Shown in pieces: positions 54,370 to 64,000 of a stretch of 64,000 nucleotides of DNA. How positions within the stretch are numbered: the stretch's first letter is position 1; every line of letters begins with the position of its first letter. The translations under genes were made by a program, and so were the position numbers. Origin of the DNA: Crambe crambe. Taxonomy: Eukaryota > Porifera > Demospongiae > Poecilosclerida > Crambeidae. The DNA lies in assembly GCA_963924555.1 (NCBI GenBank), contig OZ004581.1:7045338-7109337 (forward strand). Direction: 5' to 3'. The notes below the pieces were generated by a model that saw only the letters and a program-made list of their open reading frames with translations, did not search any database and was not told where the DNA came from.

Positions 54370-54550
54370 TGTAGTGTACTTATTATCGTCATTTCCTGCC
54401 ACGTGGCATATGTCCTCATTTTGGGCGCCTCTGCGCCTCCTTTTTATATATATACCTGTGTGTGTGTCATGTAAATTATAATTATTAGTCTGTCAAAAGT
54501 AAGTGCGATTGCTATATTCTGTGGCCCTAAGTTGTGACAAAGTTATCACA
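54370..54550 (+). repeat. 3' LTR
   Basis: Same start (TGTAGTG) and end (TTATCACA) as the 5' LTR, with shorter TA and TG runs. It would supply the polyadenylation region of the element transcript. Confidence 0.92.
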
Positions 54551-54699
54551 ATTGTTACACATTAGCTAGCTTAATTTTCAAATTTGTGGAATAATTATTA
54601 ACTGTTCACTAATGAATTATGTGTACTGTACATGTGTGGTAATGACTTATAAAATACTGCAATGAATGCATGTTTACTTCTTTCTGGATAAACATCTTG

Positions 54700-56553
54700 A
54701 AATTGAAGGGTATAGCTATTTTGGGGATAAACAGTAAACAAGGGTAGGAAATAGTGATGATGAAATTCCCTGTATACAAAATATAACGTGAAGCAGCAGT
54801 GATCTCTGTAGTCAATGGTTTCAAGGAGCTTAAAGAAGTATCAGTAAAACTGCATCTGAATAGTGACAAAGATTATGATAAAAATGTACGCATAGGTAGC
54901 CTTTGAATCCCTTAGTCTTTGAATGGTATTTTTGAGGTTTTAAATGCTATGACTACTGCTATGATCAGAATGATGAGATAAATAGTCAGCATGACAGGCC
55001 AGATAAAGATGTGATTACTCAAGCATGTTTTATGAATTTCTATGACGTTTTCACGCCTCGTCACCATTACATGATTAACCAAAGGATCAAGTGTCGACCA
55101 TAAGATAAGAAGCAAAATATTTGGGGTTATAATTATCAAAAGGTATAAGAAAAGAGCTCCATCAGAAAACAGCTTTCTTTTGTATGAATGAGGATGGCTG
55201 AATATTACATATATTCGAAGCATCTTCAGAAAGATGGTGATTAAAATAATAGGGATAGGAAGACCCAGGAGCTTTACGGAAATAGATGAATAAAATCATG
55301 ACGATGAAGAGAAAGATAAAGCAAGAAGTATAGACAAGTAGAATCATTGTTCTATGGGCTGTTGAAGGTTTTCCATCACTGATTACTGTCATACCTTTTG
55401 GAATGTTTCCTGATGAAAAGAATTTGTCGTGAAGGAAAAATTCCATAGATTTAGGATTGTAGTTGCCTATCTTCACAATTGAGTGATTCTTGATTTGTAT
55501 TAGAGTGCTGTTTTTCAATCGCTTACCCCAGTCATCAAGTTCGACCATACCTATCTTCCCAGGAAAAGTACTTTTCAGTTTGCCAACTAACTCTGCTGTT
55601 AATATTGAATCATATAGAGTATCACAAGCTGTTCGCTGTTCAGTAGCATTAATGAGATTGCAAATTCCTTTTGGAGGCCTTGTTTTTTCTTGCATGGGAT
55701 AATGACTCAGCATGATAGCTCCTTCCATCTTCAAAATGTTATCTGTGTGAGGAGTGATATGCAGAATCCATGCATACGAAGGCCATATGAAATTCAATTC
55801 CAAGGCCTCTTTAAAATAATGCTGGCAGTCCTTTCACTGGCTAAGACTATTACGATGTTAGTTGCAGATCTTTTGATACGTTGCAGTGCATATTTGGTGT
55901 TATCTGTTTCACTTATGATCATGTAAGGAGTATTGATAATTTCTGGAGTTGTCAGTGATTTCTTTTGTAATAAATCTGCTTCGTATTTGTAATAGTTGGC
56001 ATTCTCCACTATCAGTGCTAAGCGATTCCACTTCAGCTCTTTTACGAGGTTTAATAAAAATTCGATGTGATGGGAGAGAGGATTCATGTCGACAAAACTA
56101 GGAATGAAAGAATGTATCACAGGTAAAGAGTTCAGTGGGGGAAATGCAGCCACTTGCACGATGCTTTGATCAGCTGTAGCAGACAGGAAATCGATTATAG
56201 TAGCAGTATTGAAGTCAAGATCACCTATCACTCCAGTGATATTGCTGCACGAGAGAGTTTCTTCCCCACCACTTTCATAACACTTTCCCTTGTTATTGCC
56301 AAACGAGCATGATATAAACTGAAGCAATGTGGAGTACTTGAGTTTACTGTTAAACAAAACTACTTCAAAAGTATCATTAACTTCAGTAGCTAACTGACCC
56401 TCACAGTGAGAGGCATTTTCTCCTTCTAGAATCTCAACATTTACATTCGAAAGAATGAATTTCTGTTTGCAATGGGAGAGATACTAGGAGACACCTTGGC
56501 TCAGCCTTTGACGAGAGGATAACAATTGATGTTATCACTATAAACCAGAACAT
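54700..56553 (-). pseudogene. GABA-B-like class C receptor copy B (broken)
   Basis: The start codon at 56553 and a signal peptide like that of copy C (MFWFIVI, then AEPRC) are present. Lesions against copy C are: a frameshift near 56470 after SLPLQT; one base lost in an A run near 55813 that breaks the ligand domain; an in-frame loss from after TM1 to the end of TM3 (the KAP to GLPIPIILI region is joined at about 55266); and one base lost near 54925 after KIPFKD. LWSTLDPL and other GABA-B-type TM landmarks remain. Its 3' end abuts the Gypsy 3' LTR. It is clearly non-functional as a receptor. Confidence 0.82.
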
Positions 56554-56701
56554 TTCTTTTATGTTAACTTGATAATCAAAACTGAATCCAGTAATAGCTA
56601 CTAGCTCTTTGCTATTGGCTTTTATACACACAGCTGTTACTAACAGGATGCGATGCATGACATAATCCACCCACCCAAATTTACATCAGGATGTGGACTA
56701 A

Positions 56702-56769
56702 TAGTCTTGCGATTTTTTTTTCGCGGATCGGGCCTCGCGAAAAAATAAGTGGGCTGGCTCGCGAGACTC
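56702..56769. repeat. Short foldback, AGTCTTGCGA / TCGCGAGACT ends
   Basis: A 68-bp hairpin with inner CGCGGATCGGGCC/TCGCGAAAAAAT complementarity. It marks the end of homology between the upstream regions of copies B and C. Confidence 0.5.
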
Positions 56770-57127
56770 CTTTTTAGGCCTTGCCGGCATAATTTTGAGC
56801 ATAATAACATTGATTTGTAAGGCAAGCATAATCGAGCATAATCAGCAATCATATTAGCATAATAGTCTCATTTTAGAAATAAAATCATATATTAATTTTG
56901 AACTATTATACTCTAGCATGACACTCAATTCCACATAGTCTTGCAGTGAGCTAGCTTGTTTATCTCTTTTTAGCATTAAAAAAAACTCGTTCAGTATCAG
57001 CTGATCACAAGCCATGGGTCAAAAGGTCAATAATACCAGTGCACATGAGCATAATGACATTGCACATGAGCATAATAACTTTACACATGAGCATAATAAC
57101 ATGATTTTTTAAGCATAGAAGAATAGC

Positions 57128-57228
57128 ATAATAGCCTACTCCTTTTCCCTTGCACATACACTTACTTGCACATGCACGCATACAAGTAAGTGTATATGTG
57201 CAAAGATAGTGAGGGGAAAAGGAGTCTA
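57128..57228. repeat. Foldback, ACTCCTTTTCCCTTGCACAT arms
   Basis: The arm ACTCCTTTTCCC...TGCACATACACTTACTTG pairs with CAAGTAAGTGTATATGTGCA...GGGGAAAAGGAGT. Direct repeats of CACATGAGCATAATAAC precede it (57040-57100). The region 56770-58030 otherwise shows no gene. Confidence 0.65.
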
Positions 57229-58019
57229 GCCTCGTCCCCCCAGGCCCTGGCTCTTGATGTTGATCTCTCGATGCTCAGAGTGTAAACCCTAAAGCTTATG
57301 AATTAAGCCTTTATGCAACACTAATCAAGTAATGCATAACACCAGTACGTACCTTAAAAAATTATACAATATTATTGTAGGTCAATGGCAGTTTAAACTG
57401 TATAGTTAGATACGAGCTCCATCAGCATTTGTCCTTCCAGATCAGATTCATTTCAGCTCATACAATATTATGATGAAACCTCCAATGAACTAGCTACATA
57501 GCAATGTATGTTATTTCCAATTCCAAAAAAATTAATACTTGTAATTGTGGCCATGTGGTCTGGCAAAAGTGGTCATGGCTGGTCCTGGTAGCACCCCCTC
57601 CCATTCAAAATCATCTTCCTATGCCCAACCACACAATATAGAAATGAGGGAATACATCATGCTCTACTGATATCCACAGTGATATTTGATAGTGTAACTA
57701 TAGTAGACATTCAGCCACAGTCTGCTGACTCTTGAATATAGGTATGTAGCTGTTACAAAACCATGTATACTAGAGATCCTTAGTTTTACTCATGCACCAC
57801 AACTTTGATTGCAGATGCCAATATGAGTGGTATTACGTATTACTACTAAGATTTCAAGGGAGGATAAATTTCCTACTCCCAGGGAACTATTACTGAAAAT
57901 AGCTAACTATACAGCTGTTTATAGAGCTCGATCAATCTGTATCAAGGAAGATCTGGTACTTGGGAAATGAATGTCTAAGAGCATAATTATTGAACTCCTA
58001 TGACCCCAATGATGTTATT

Positions 58020-58285
58020 GGGAAGTGCATTTCCTCTAATGAGGAGGAAAAACACTAGCGAATTGGTTAGAGGAAACAATCTGGGGAGTGCATTACCTCT
58101 AATAAGGAGGAAAACTACTAGCAAATTGGTTAGAGGAAACAGTCTGGGAGTACATTATCTCTAATAAGGTAGCAAATTAGTTAGAGGAAACAGTCTGGGG
58201 AGTGCATTACCTCTAATAAGGAGGAAAACACTCTGTGCATTTCCTCTAATAAGGAGGCTAGTGAATTGGTTAGAGGAAACAGTCA
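58020..58285. repeat. Minisatellite of about 60-67 bp, 4-5 copies, upstream of a TATA box
   Basis: Units contain GTGCATTACCTCTAATAAGG, AGGAAAACACTAG and AATTGGTTAGAGGAAACAGT. Copies vary in length. The array ends about 60 bp before the TATA box of the small secreted-protein gene. Confidence 0.8.
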
Positions 58286-58345
58286 ACAAGTAGCTATGTT
58301 CATATGCATCGTCTAGACAGGAAATTATCACCAGAGCAGAAAGGA

Positions 58346-58353
58346 TATAAAAG
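58346..58353 (+). promoter_or_regulatory. TATA box
   Basis: TATAAAAG lies 75 bp upstream of the ATG at 58421. This leaves room for a start site about 30 bp downstream and a 5' UTR of about 45 nt. It is a good core-promoter match and agrees with the coding call next to it. Confidence 0.5.
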
Positions 58354-58420
58354 AACAACTGAACAACTGAAGCTTGAAGTAATCATTCCAAGAAACTAAC
58401 AGCAATTTCACTCAATAATA

Positions 58421-58681
58421 ATGGTGATGTCTATGTGGTTGGCAGTATTTTTAAGTGGGTCAGTGTTGGTGACTATTGAAGCGAGTGATCATGTCCGGAT
58501 GGTCAAAAATGTCCTCACAAGAAGATTCCTCACATACAATGGCTCATCAGTTGCAACTACTACTAACCAGAATGATCTAGGTGAACCAAATGTGGTGATG
58601 CATTCCCCATTACAAAATACCACAGGAAGTCAATCACTACTCTCCTCCCTACTAAGACTTTCGTACATTACTACACTATAA
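58421..58681 (+). CDS. Candidate small secreted protein, 86 aa
   Basis: The frame opens with a textbook signal peptide (basic-free short n-region, hydrophobic WLAVFLSGSVLVTI, cleavage likely after IEAS). The mature part of about 64 residues is polar with no cysteines, has a dibasic RR (LTRRFL) and one NGSS and one NTTG glycosylation site. The ATG context (AATAATGG) and the TATA box 75 bp upstream support a real gene. The family was not recognised. It lies between GABA-B-like copies B and C. It could be a peptide precursor or a short extracellular protein; a chance frame is not excluded because it is short. Confidence 0.45.
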   Translation: MVMSMWLAVFLSGSVLVTIEASDHVRMVKNVLTRRFLTYNGSSVATTTNQNDLGEPNVVMHSPLQNTTGSQSLLSSLLRLSYITTL

Positions 58682-59974
58682 TCTGAAGCTACCCGACGTA
58701 TATGTAGGGATTGTTGGCTGGATATACAGCACAAAGATTGATCCCATTTCCATCCTTGTTTCCTTACTTTTTTGAGCAGTGGTCATCCCTACATCTTTTT
58801 TCATTTCAGGAAATGATTTTTCCCTTATTATAATTTCGAATAATTGGATATCAAATACATGCGCATGCGTATTATAGAAAAGATGGCTTCCTAATTGAAT
58901 TAGTCGAGTGCTGTGCTCCATAGTGTCTCCTTTTTCATCGACTCTTTCGAGGATCAACGAGTAGAAAAGATCGTAATTCGTAGAATTTGGAGTGGATTTA
59001 TCCAGAAACCATAGCTGTAGCTTGAGTAGTTCGAGAGATACGGTTGTCTAAGAAGAGAAGAATCCAGCGATTTACCTGCTTGCCGTATTTCTGAAACGGT
59101 AAGCTTCCTGATCCTGAATCTTGGTCTGCACATTGTAGTAGACTCTAGTAGGCTGGATAATCATTCACAGTAGCTTTTGTTAGGTCTAAGTGGGAGAACT
59201 AGAATTTCACTTTTGTATTAGTCTATAGGCGGCGCGCGCGGCCGTCCGAGTCATCCCTATATAGAGAGTGCTACAGCACTCTCTGATAATTACTTGTGTG
59301 GGGTTGGATTCTGTTGTTTTGAAAATTTATATTAGCTATAAAATTAATGATATCCCTTTTCAATGAAAATTTCCCATAACTTTAACTAGTATGAATGAAA
59401 CCATAAAGGATGGAGTAATATAATTACATCACATGCAGCTATCACCATGCATGCAGCTTATAAAGGTGTTGCTTTCAAGTTTCAATATAAGGTCTCTATT
59501 TCCAAACAGAGAAATAGCTGTAATTAATTTTTTTAATATTTATTTAGCTGTGGAAGAGTTGGTTGTTATCAGCTATAGCTATATTCATATTTTACATGCA
59601 AATGTAATCATTAAATTTTAATAGCCATGGATACACATAACTTCCCATTCTCAGGCCCTTTCCCTTATGCTCAAATGCATACAATTGCACCTAGGGTAAA
59701 GTACCTCCAACTCATTATAGGAAAGGCAAACAATTCTATGTCACTTTGATCTATGGTTATTATGTACATGCATGTTATGCAATGTAATTCATTTTGAAGT
59801 TAGTGCAGTAATTATTATTTAACCACTTTTTTTGAGTACTAGCTATGTACATGTATGTTGATCAAATTCAAAACTCTTAGCTAAAAATAGAACTATTCAC
59901 TAAAATCAACATGTGCATGTGTGGTAATGACTTCTTAAATAGCTGTTAATGTTTACTTCTTTCTGATAAACATC
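58682..59974. other. Spacer 3' of GABA-B-like copy C
   Basis: It holds a segment at 58890-59070 shared with the Ig receptor intron (47350-47530; GAGTGGATTT.TCCAGAAA, GAGATA.GGTTGTCTA), a GC-only patch GGCGGCGCGCGCGGCC at 59229, and the palindromic word GAGAGTGCTACAGCACTCTC at 59264, also present near 4220. The part around 59740 matches the Gypsy insertion flank. No gene was seen. Confidence 0.5.
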
Positions 59975-61997
59975 TTGTAATTGAAGGGTATATTTTGGGG
60001 ATAAACAGTAAACAAGGACAGGAAATAGTGACAATGAATGTCCTGTGTACAATGTGTAACATGAAGAAGCAGTGATCTCTGTAGTCGGTTTCAAGGAACG
60101 AATGGTATTTTGGAGGTTTTAAAAGTGATAGCTAATGACTACTGCTACGTATGATCAAAATGACAAGATAAATTGCCAGGATGACAAATCAGATAAAGAC
60201 GTGATTACTCATGTCTTTCTATGAAGTTTTCATGTCTCATCTCCATTATACGGGTATCCAAAGGATCAAGAGCAGACCATAAGATATGAAGCAAAATAAT
60301 ATATGGAGTCAATATTATCAGGAAGTATAAAAAAAGAGCTCCATCAGAAAATTTTAATAGGTTTCTTTTGTATGAATGAGGATGGCTGAATATTACATAT
60401 AATATACTATTCGAAGCATCTTCAGAAAGATGGCGATTAAAATAATGGGGATGGGAAGACCTATCCCACCGAACCAAATCACGTATATGCATATATTAGA
60501 CTTAGTTGGCACAGGAACAAAATCTTTAGATAGTATTGTGCCCTGAGCTAGGTATGGAGCTAAATGAACTTGCTGTTCTCCGAGGAGAAGTAAGATAAGG
60601 ACAAACAAGAGCAAAATGAAGGAGCCTAAGAACATGCACATGCTGAGAGTTATGTTAGTTGCCTTCACCTCAGGAGCTTTATGGAAATAGATAAATAAGA
60701 TCATAACGATGAAGAGAATGATAAGACAAGAAGTAAAGGCAAGTAGAATCATTATTCTATGGGCTGTCGAAGGTTTTCCATCAGTGATTACTGTCATACT
60801 TTTTGGAATGTTTCCTGATGAAAAGAATTCATCGTAAAGAAAAAGTTCCAGTGATTTAGGATTGTAGTAACCTATCTTCACTTTAGAGTTATTCTTGATT
60901 TGTATTAGAGTGCTGTTTTTCAATCGCTTACCCCAGTCGTCAAGTTCAACCATACCTGTCTTCCCTGGAAAAGTAATATTGAACCTTTTCAGTTTGCCAA
61001 CTAACTCTGCTGCTAATATTGAATCATATAGAGTATCACAAGCTGTTTGCTGTTCAGTAGCATTAATGAGATTGCAAATTCCTTCAAAAATGTTTCGAGG
61101 CCTCAGTTTTTCTTGAACGGGATAATGACTCAGCGTGATTGCTCCTTCCATCTTCAAAATGCTATCTGTGTGAGGAGTGATATGGAGAATCCATGCATAT
61201 GAAGGCCATATGAAATTCAATTCCAAGGCCTCTTTTAAAATAATGCTGGCAGTCCTTTCACTGGCTAAGACTATTATTATGTTAGTTGCAGTTTTTTTGA
61301 TACGTTGCAGTGCATATTTGGTGTTATCTGTTTCACATATGATCATGTAAGGAGTAATAATGATTTCCTCTGAAGTTGTCAGTAATTTCTTTTGTAATAA
61401 ATCTGCTTCGTATTTGTAATAGTTGGCATTCTCCACTATCAGTGCTAAGCGATTCCATTTCAGCTCTTTTACGAGGTTTAATAAACATTCGATGTGATGG
61501 GAAAGAGGATTCATGTCAACAACACTAGGAATGAAAGAATGCATCACAGGTAAAGAGTTCAGTGGGGGAAATGCAGCCACTTGCACGATGTTTTGATCGG
61601 CTTTAGCAGAAAGGGAATCGATTATAGTAGCAGTATTGAAATCAAGATCACCTATCACTCCAGTGATATTGCTGCACGAGAGAGTTTCTTTCCCATCACT
61701 TTCACGACACTTTCCCTTGTTATTGCCAAATGAGCATATAAACTGAAGCAATATGGAATACTCAAGTTTACTGTTAAACCAAACCACTTCAAAAGTATCA
61801 TTAACTACAGTAGCTAACTGATCCTCACAGTGAGAGGCATTTTCTCCTTCTAGCATCTCAACACTTATATTATTCGAGAGAACAAATTTCTGCAATTCAA
61901 AATTGTCTGTTTGGAGAGGGAGGGAAACTAGGAGACACCTTGGCTCAGCCTTTGATGAGAGGATAACAATTGATGATATCACTATAAACCAGAACAT
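59975..61997 (-). pseudogene. GABA-B-like class C receptor copy C (single frameshift, mostly open)
   Basis: The best-preserved copy: 534 codons open from the ATG at 61997. It has a signal peptide (MFWFIVISSIVILSSKA), a full two-lobe ligand domain (motifs AAFPPLNSLPVMHSF, LVKELKWNRLALIVEN, GMVELDDWGKRL) and TM1-TM3. At about 60405-60411, just after FLKMLRI, 7 extra bases (a TAT/ATA slip) shift the frame to a stop. The remaining helices follow in another frame (VIFSHPHSYKRN, LWSALDPL), then decay past about 60210. It could make a secreted or three-helix truncated protein. The GABA-B type is supported by the W..xDP motif in TM5 and FIPKI-like end in its paralogues. Confidence 0.8.
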
Positions 61998-62109
61998 TTT
62001 TTAATGTTAACTTGATAATCAAAACTGGATAGCCACTGTTATGACTATACTAACTCTATGTACACAGCTATTACTAATAGGATGCATGACGTAATCCACC
62101 CACCCAAAT

Positions 62110-63029
62110 TTATTTATAAATAACTTTGATCTTCCTTATACCGTTATCCATGTTTATAAGAGTTCCAAGGTCAGGTCATGATATAGGACCTGGTCATGAA
62201 AGCTCAATGTAAAGTTGCATTCATACATAACTGTCTGTTACCACAACAAATGTTATTTTATTCTACCATTGAGCCACTTAGCTATCTCAGGATCTACATA
62301 GCTACTTAGCATGCTGGTTACTACAGGTCAATTCTGTCTTGTATAAATGTAAGCCAAAGTGCTCCAAAGATATTTTTAAAGTGACACATGCAAGATCACA
62401 GGTGTTCATGAAGGAAATCACAGTTAGTATGCGCTGAGTTATCTAATGTGTGACCTTGAAAATGAAAGCCAAAGTGCTCCGAAAATATTTTTAAAGTGAC
62501 ACATGCATGATCACAGGTGTTCATGAAGGAAATCACAGTTAGTATGCACTGAGTTATCTAATGTGTGACCTTGAAAATATAAGCCAAGTGCTTCAAAGGA
62601 GTGACACATACAAGGTCACAGGTGTGATTGTTAAGGAAGTTTCAGTTAGTTTGCACTAATGTGTGACCTTTAAAGTGTAATAAGCCAAAAAGGATGTGTC
62701 ATGTATACATAGACTGTTTCTTTCTTGATCATAGCCTTAGATGACGATGGCTGTAGTAACCACATTAGTTAAGTTAGCTCCAAAGTATTCATGTGGCAGG
62801 GCTGGATCCAGGGCCGGGTGGGGTTGAGGGGGTTGCAACCCCCCTCCTTTTGTTCCCAAGCTAAGCCTGCAGATAAAATGATACACTATTTGATCATGCC
62901 TACTTGCTTAGCTGTATGTATCTACTTTCCTTGTGTTTCTGCTCTAAAGTAGTAACAACTCTTAAGAATGCATACTATAGCTATAATGTAATAATGTAAT
63001 AAATATTCCAAATGATATACGTATGACCT
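62110..63029. other. Spacer between divergent GABA-B-like C and Ig copy 2
   Basis: AT-rich, with the 119-bp tandem array listed separately. A CAGGGCTGGATCCAGGG...AACCCCC word at about 62797 is shared with 49410 and probably marks an old repeat. This stretch is missing from the corresponding place next to copy A. No gene was recognised. Confidence 0.5.
62348..62690. repeat. 119-bp tandem repeat, about 2.8 copies
   Basis: Units contain AGCCAAAGTGCTCC, AAGTGACACATGCA, ATCACAGGTGTTCATGAAGG and CTAATGTGTGACCTTGAAAA. The third copy is shortened and more diverged. Confidence 0.85.
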
Positions 63030-63253
63030 ATCTAGCTACTGCTGTGATTTCCCATGAATGCAGGAATGCCAGCAGGCCTAATGATGGCTAATTTGTCACC
63101 AAGTGATTGTACGTGTCATGTGGCATAGAGCAGCTATTTGGTGCAGTCTCTGCTGCTGAAGATACGTATCTACGTAGGTACAAACAGTAACAAAAGATTG
63201 GAAATTACAACAGTCAGCTGTATTGCTAGCTATGTAACTTCCTACTGTGAAGA
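63030..63253 (+). promoter_or_regulatory. Ig/FN3 receptor 2 upstream region
   Basis: Homologous to 38341-38556 upstream of receptor 1, so it is a conserved candidate promoter and 5' UTR. Some small insertions and deletions separate the two. Confidence 0.5.
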
Positions 63254-63976
63254 ATGACCAGTTGGAGAGATGCTAGTGTGCTGACACTGGTTGTATGTAT
63301 GTTCTGTCAAATACAAATGGGTGAGTGGAAAGTTATGTACTAGCTTAATTCTATAATTGCTACATAGATAGCTACGTATCATACATATCATCCTAACTCG
63401 ACTTTAATTGTCTAGTTGTTATTACACTGCTGAGTATTGATAATAAAAAAGGTAGTCAATTTGGCAAGGATGGTTTTTAGTGGTTGACTATGGAGGGATT
63501 GTATCGTAATTTTACTTGAAAATCACTAGCTATTGAATGTTAGCTACATCAATTCAATTTAGCGTGGCTTGAAAAATTGTAGGCAATAATTATTATAATA
63601 CGTAGATCACTGAAATTAGCTAAAAGGCATGGAGATCTTGTACATTATGGTTGCTTCCTCTAACTCTTTGTCCAGGATTTTCCCAGTTGGTCCTTCGATC
63701 TGTAGAAACAGGCCAGGCCTTTTCCATGCCCAGCAACATCACAGTGGGTTTGGCTTCAGACCTGGCCGTGATGCATGTCTGAGAATGGAACTGGAATAGT
63801 TACATGGGAGTACCGGAATGGGACTGAGGTGCTGAGTGGATTGCAACCCTTTGGGATTAGTCAAGGAGAAGAAGGGATCTTAAGAGTGTATCCTTCCAAT
63901 CAGCTGATGATTGAGAATCGATTCATTTGCTCTGCTAGTGTTGATGGGCCAACTCTAAATGTCTCCTTTACTCTAC
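63254..63976 (+). pseudogene. Ig/FN3 receptor 2, first two exons, frameshifted (partial)
   Basis: Exon 1 (63254-63320) encodes a signal peptide of 22 residues that differs only at its start from receptor 1 (ends LVVCMFCQIQM). Exon 2 (63676-63976) encodes the first Ig-like domain but lacks 8 bases near 63770 relative to receptor 1. This shifts the frame and gives a TGA a few codons later. After the gap the frame is again nearly identical to receptor 1 (TWEYRNGTEV, RFICSA). The donor region reads CTACGTAGGT, altered from receptor 1. The window ends in the following (GA)n intron. Confidence 0.75.
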
Positions 63977-64000
63977 GTAGGTATATTTAAGAGAGAGAGA

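Larger units (their letters stand above)
50024..54550 (+). mobile_element. Ty3/Gypsy LTR retrotransposon, complete
   Basis: The 4,527-bp element has LTRs of about 188 and 181 bp beginning TGTAGTG and ending CACA (TG...CA), a primer site, one open gag-pol frame and a purine-rich stretch (GGTGAGGAG) just before the 3' LTR. The LTRs appear to differ only by small length changes in TA/TG microsatellites and a few nearby bases. With the open frame and intact target duplication this points to a recent insertion. Confidence 0.93.
50019..54555. other. Target duplication ATTGT around the Gypsy element
   Basis: ATTGT stands at 50019-50023 and again at 54551-54555, directly outside the LTRs. A 5-bp duplication is standard for Ty3/Gypsy integrases. 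The flanking text resembles that 3' of GABA-B-like copy C (near 59742), so the element landed in the repeated receptor cluster. Confidence 0.85.

Overview
The window reads as nuclear DNA of an early-branching animal, most likely a demosponge. This is an inference from gene content and style: canonical GT-AG introns, AT-rich spacers full of short palindromes (TAGCTA, ACGTACGT, GCATGC), many foldback and MITE-like repeats, a TRIM-NHL gene, GABA-B-like class C receptors, a divergent rhodopsin-family GPCR and a large Ig/FN3 adhesion-type receptor. No bacterial operon features are present.

Left third (1-24.0 kb, minus strand). A complete 27-exon VPS35L gene (979 codons after splicing) spans 960-24035. 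VPS35L is the Retriever/Commander subunit for endosomal recycling. Its 7.6-kb intron 24 hosts an intronless TRIM-NHL gene (4396-6513), also on the minus strand, whose last NHL part is cut off by an in-frame TGA. The 5' part of a second TRIM copy lies at 1-236, just past the VPS35L 3' end. Introns carry microsatellites (including a 384-bp CT tract filling 90% of one intron), minisatellites and foldback elements.

24.0-35.3 kb (minus strand). A complete 17-exon V-ATPase subunit A gene (618 codons) lies head-to-tail upstream of VPS35L with only about 470 bp between them, followed by a single-exon rhodopsin-like GPCR (399 aa).

Right half (36-64 kb). This is a repeated receptor cluster. The unit is a GABA-B-like receptor gene on the minus strand facing away from an Ig/FN3 receptor gene on the plus strand. 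The order is GABA-B-like A, intact 13-exon Ig/FN3 receptor 1 (1,481 aa), a young Ty3/Gypsy retrotransposon, GABA-B-like B, a candidate small secreted-protein gene with a TATA box, GABA-B-like C, and the start of Ig/FN3 receptor 2. All three GABA-B-like copies and the second Ig copy carry disabling lesions, while Ig receptor 1 is open throughout. Its cytoplasmic tail holds three tandem NPxY/YExI-type tyrosine modules, with a decayed fourth module after the stop codon.

The retrotransposon is complete: near-identical short LTRs, a 5-bp target duplication ATTGT, a PBS resembling a tRNA-Ser primer site, and one open gag-pol frame of 1,355 codons. At least two MITE families with 9-10 bp target duplications can be delimited by eye. 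All family assignments are from motif recognition and recalled protein families; no database search was run.
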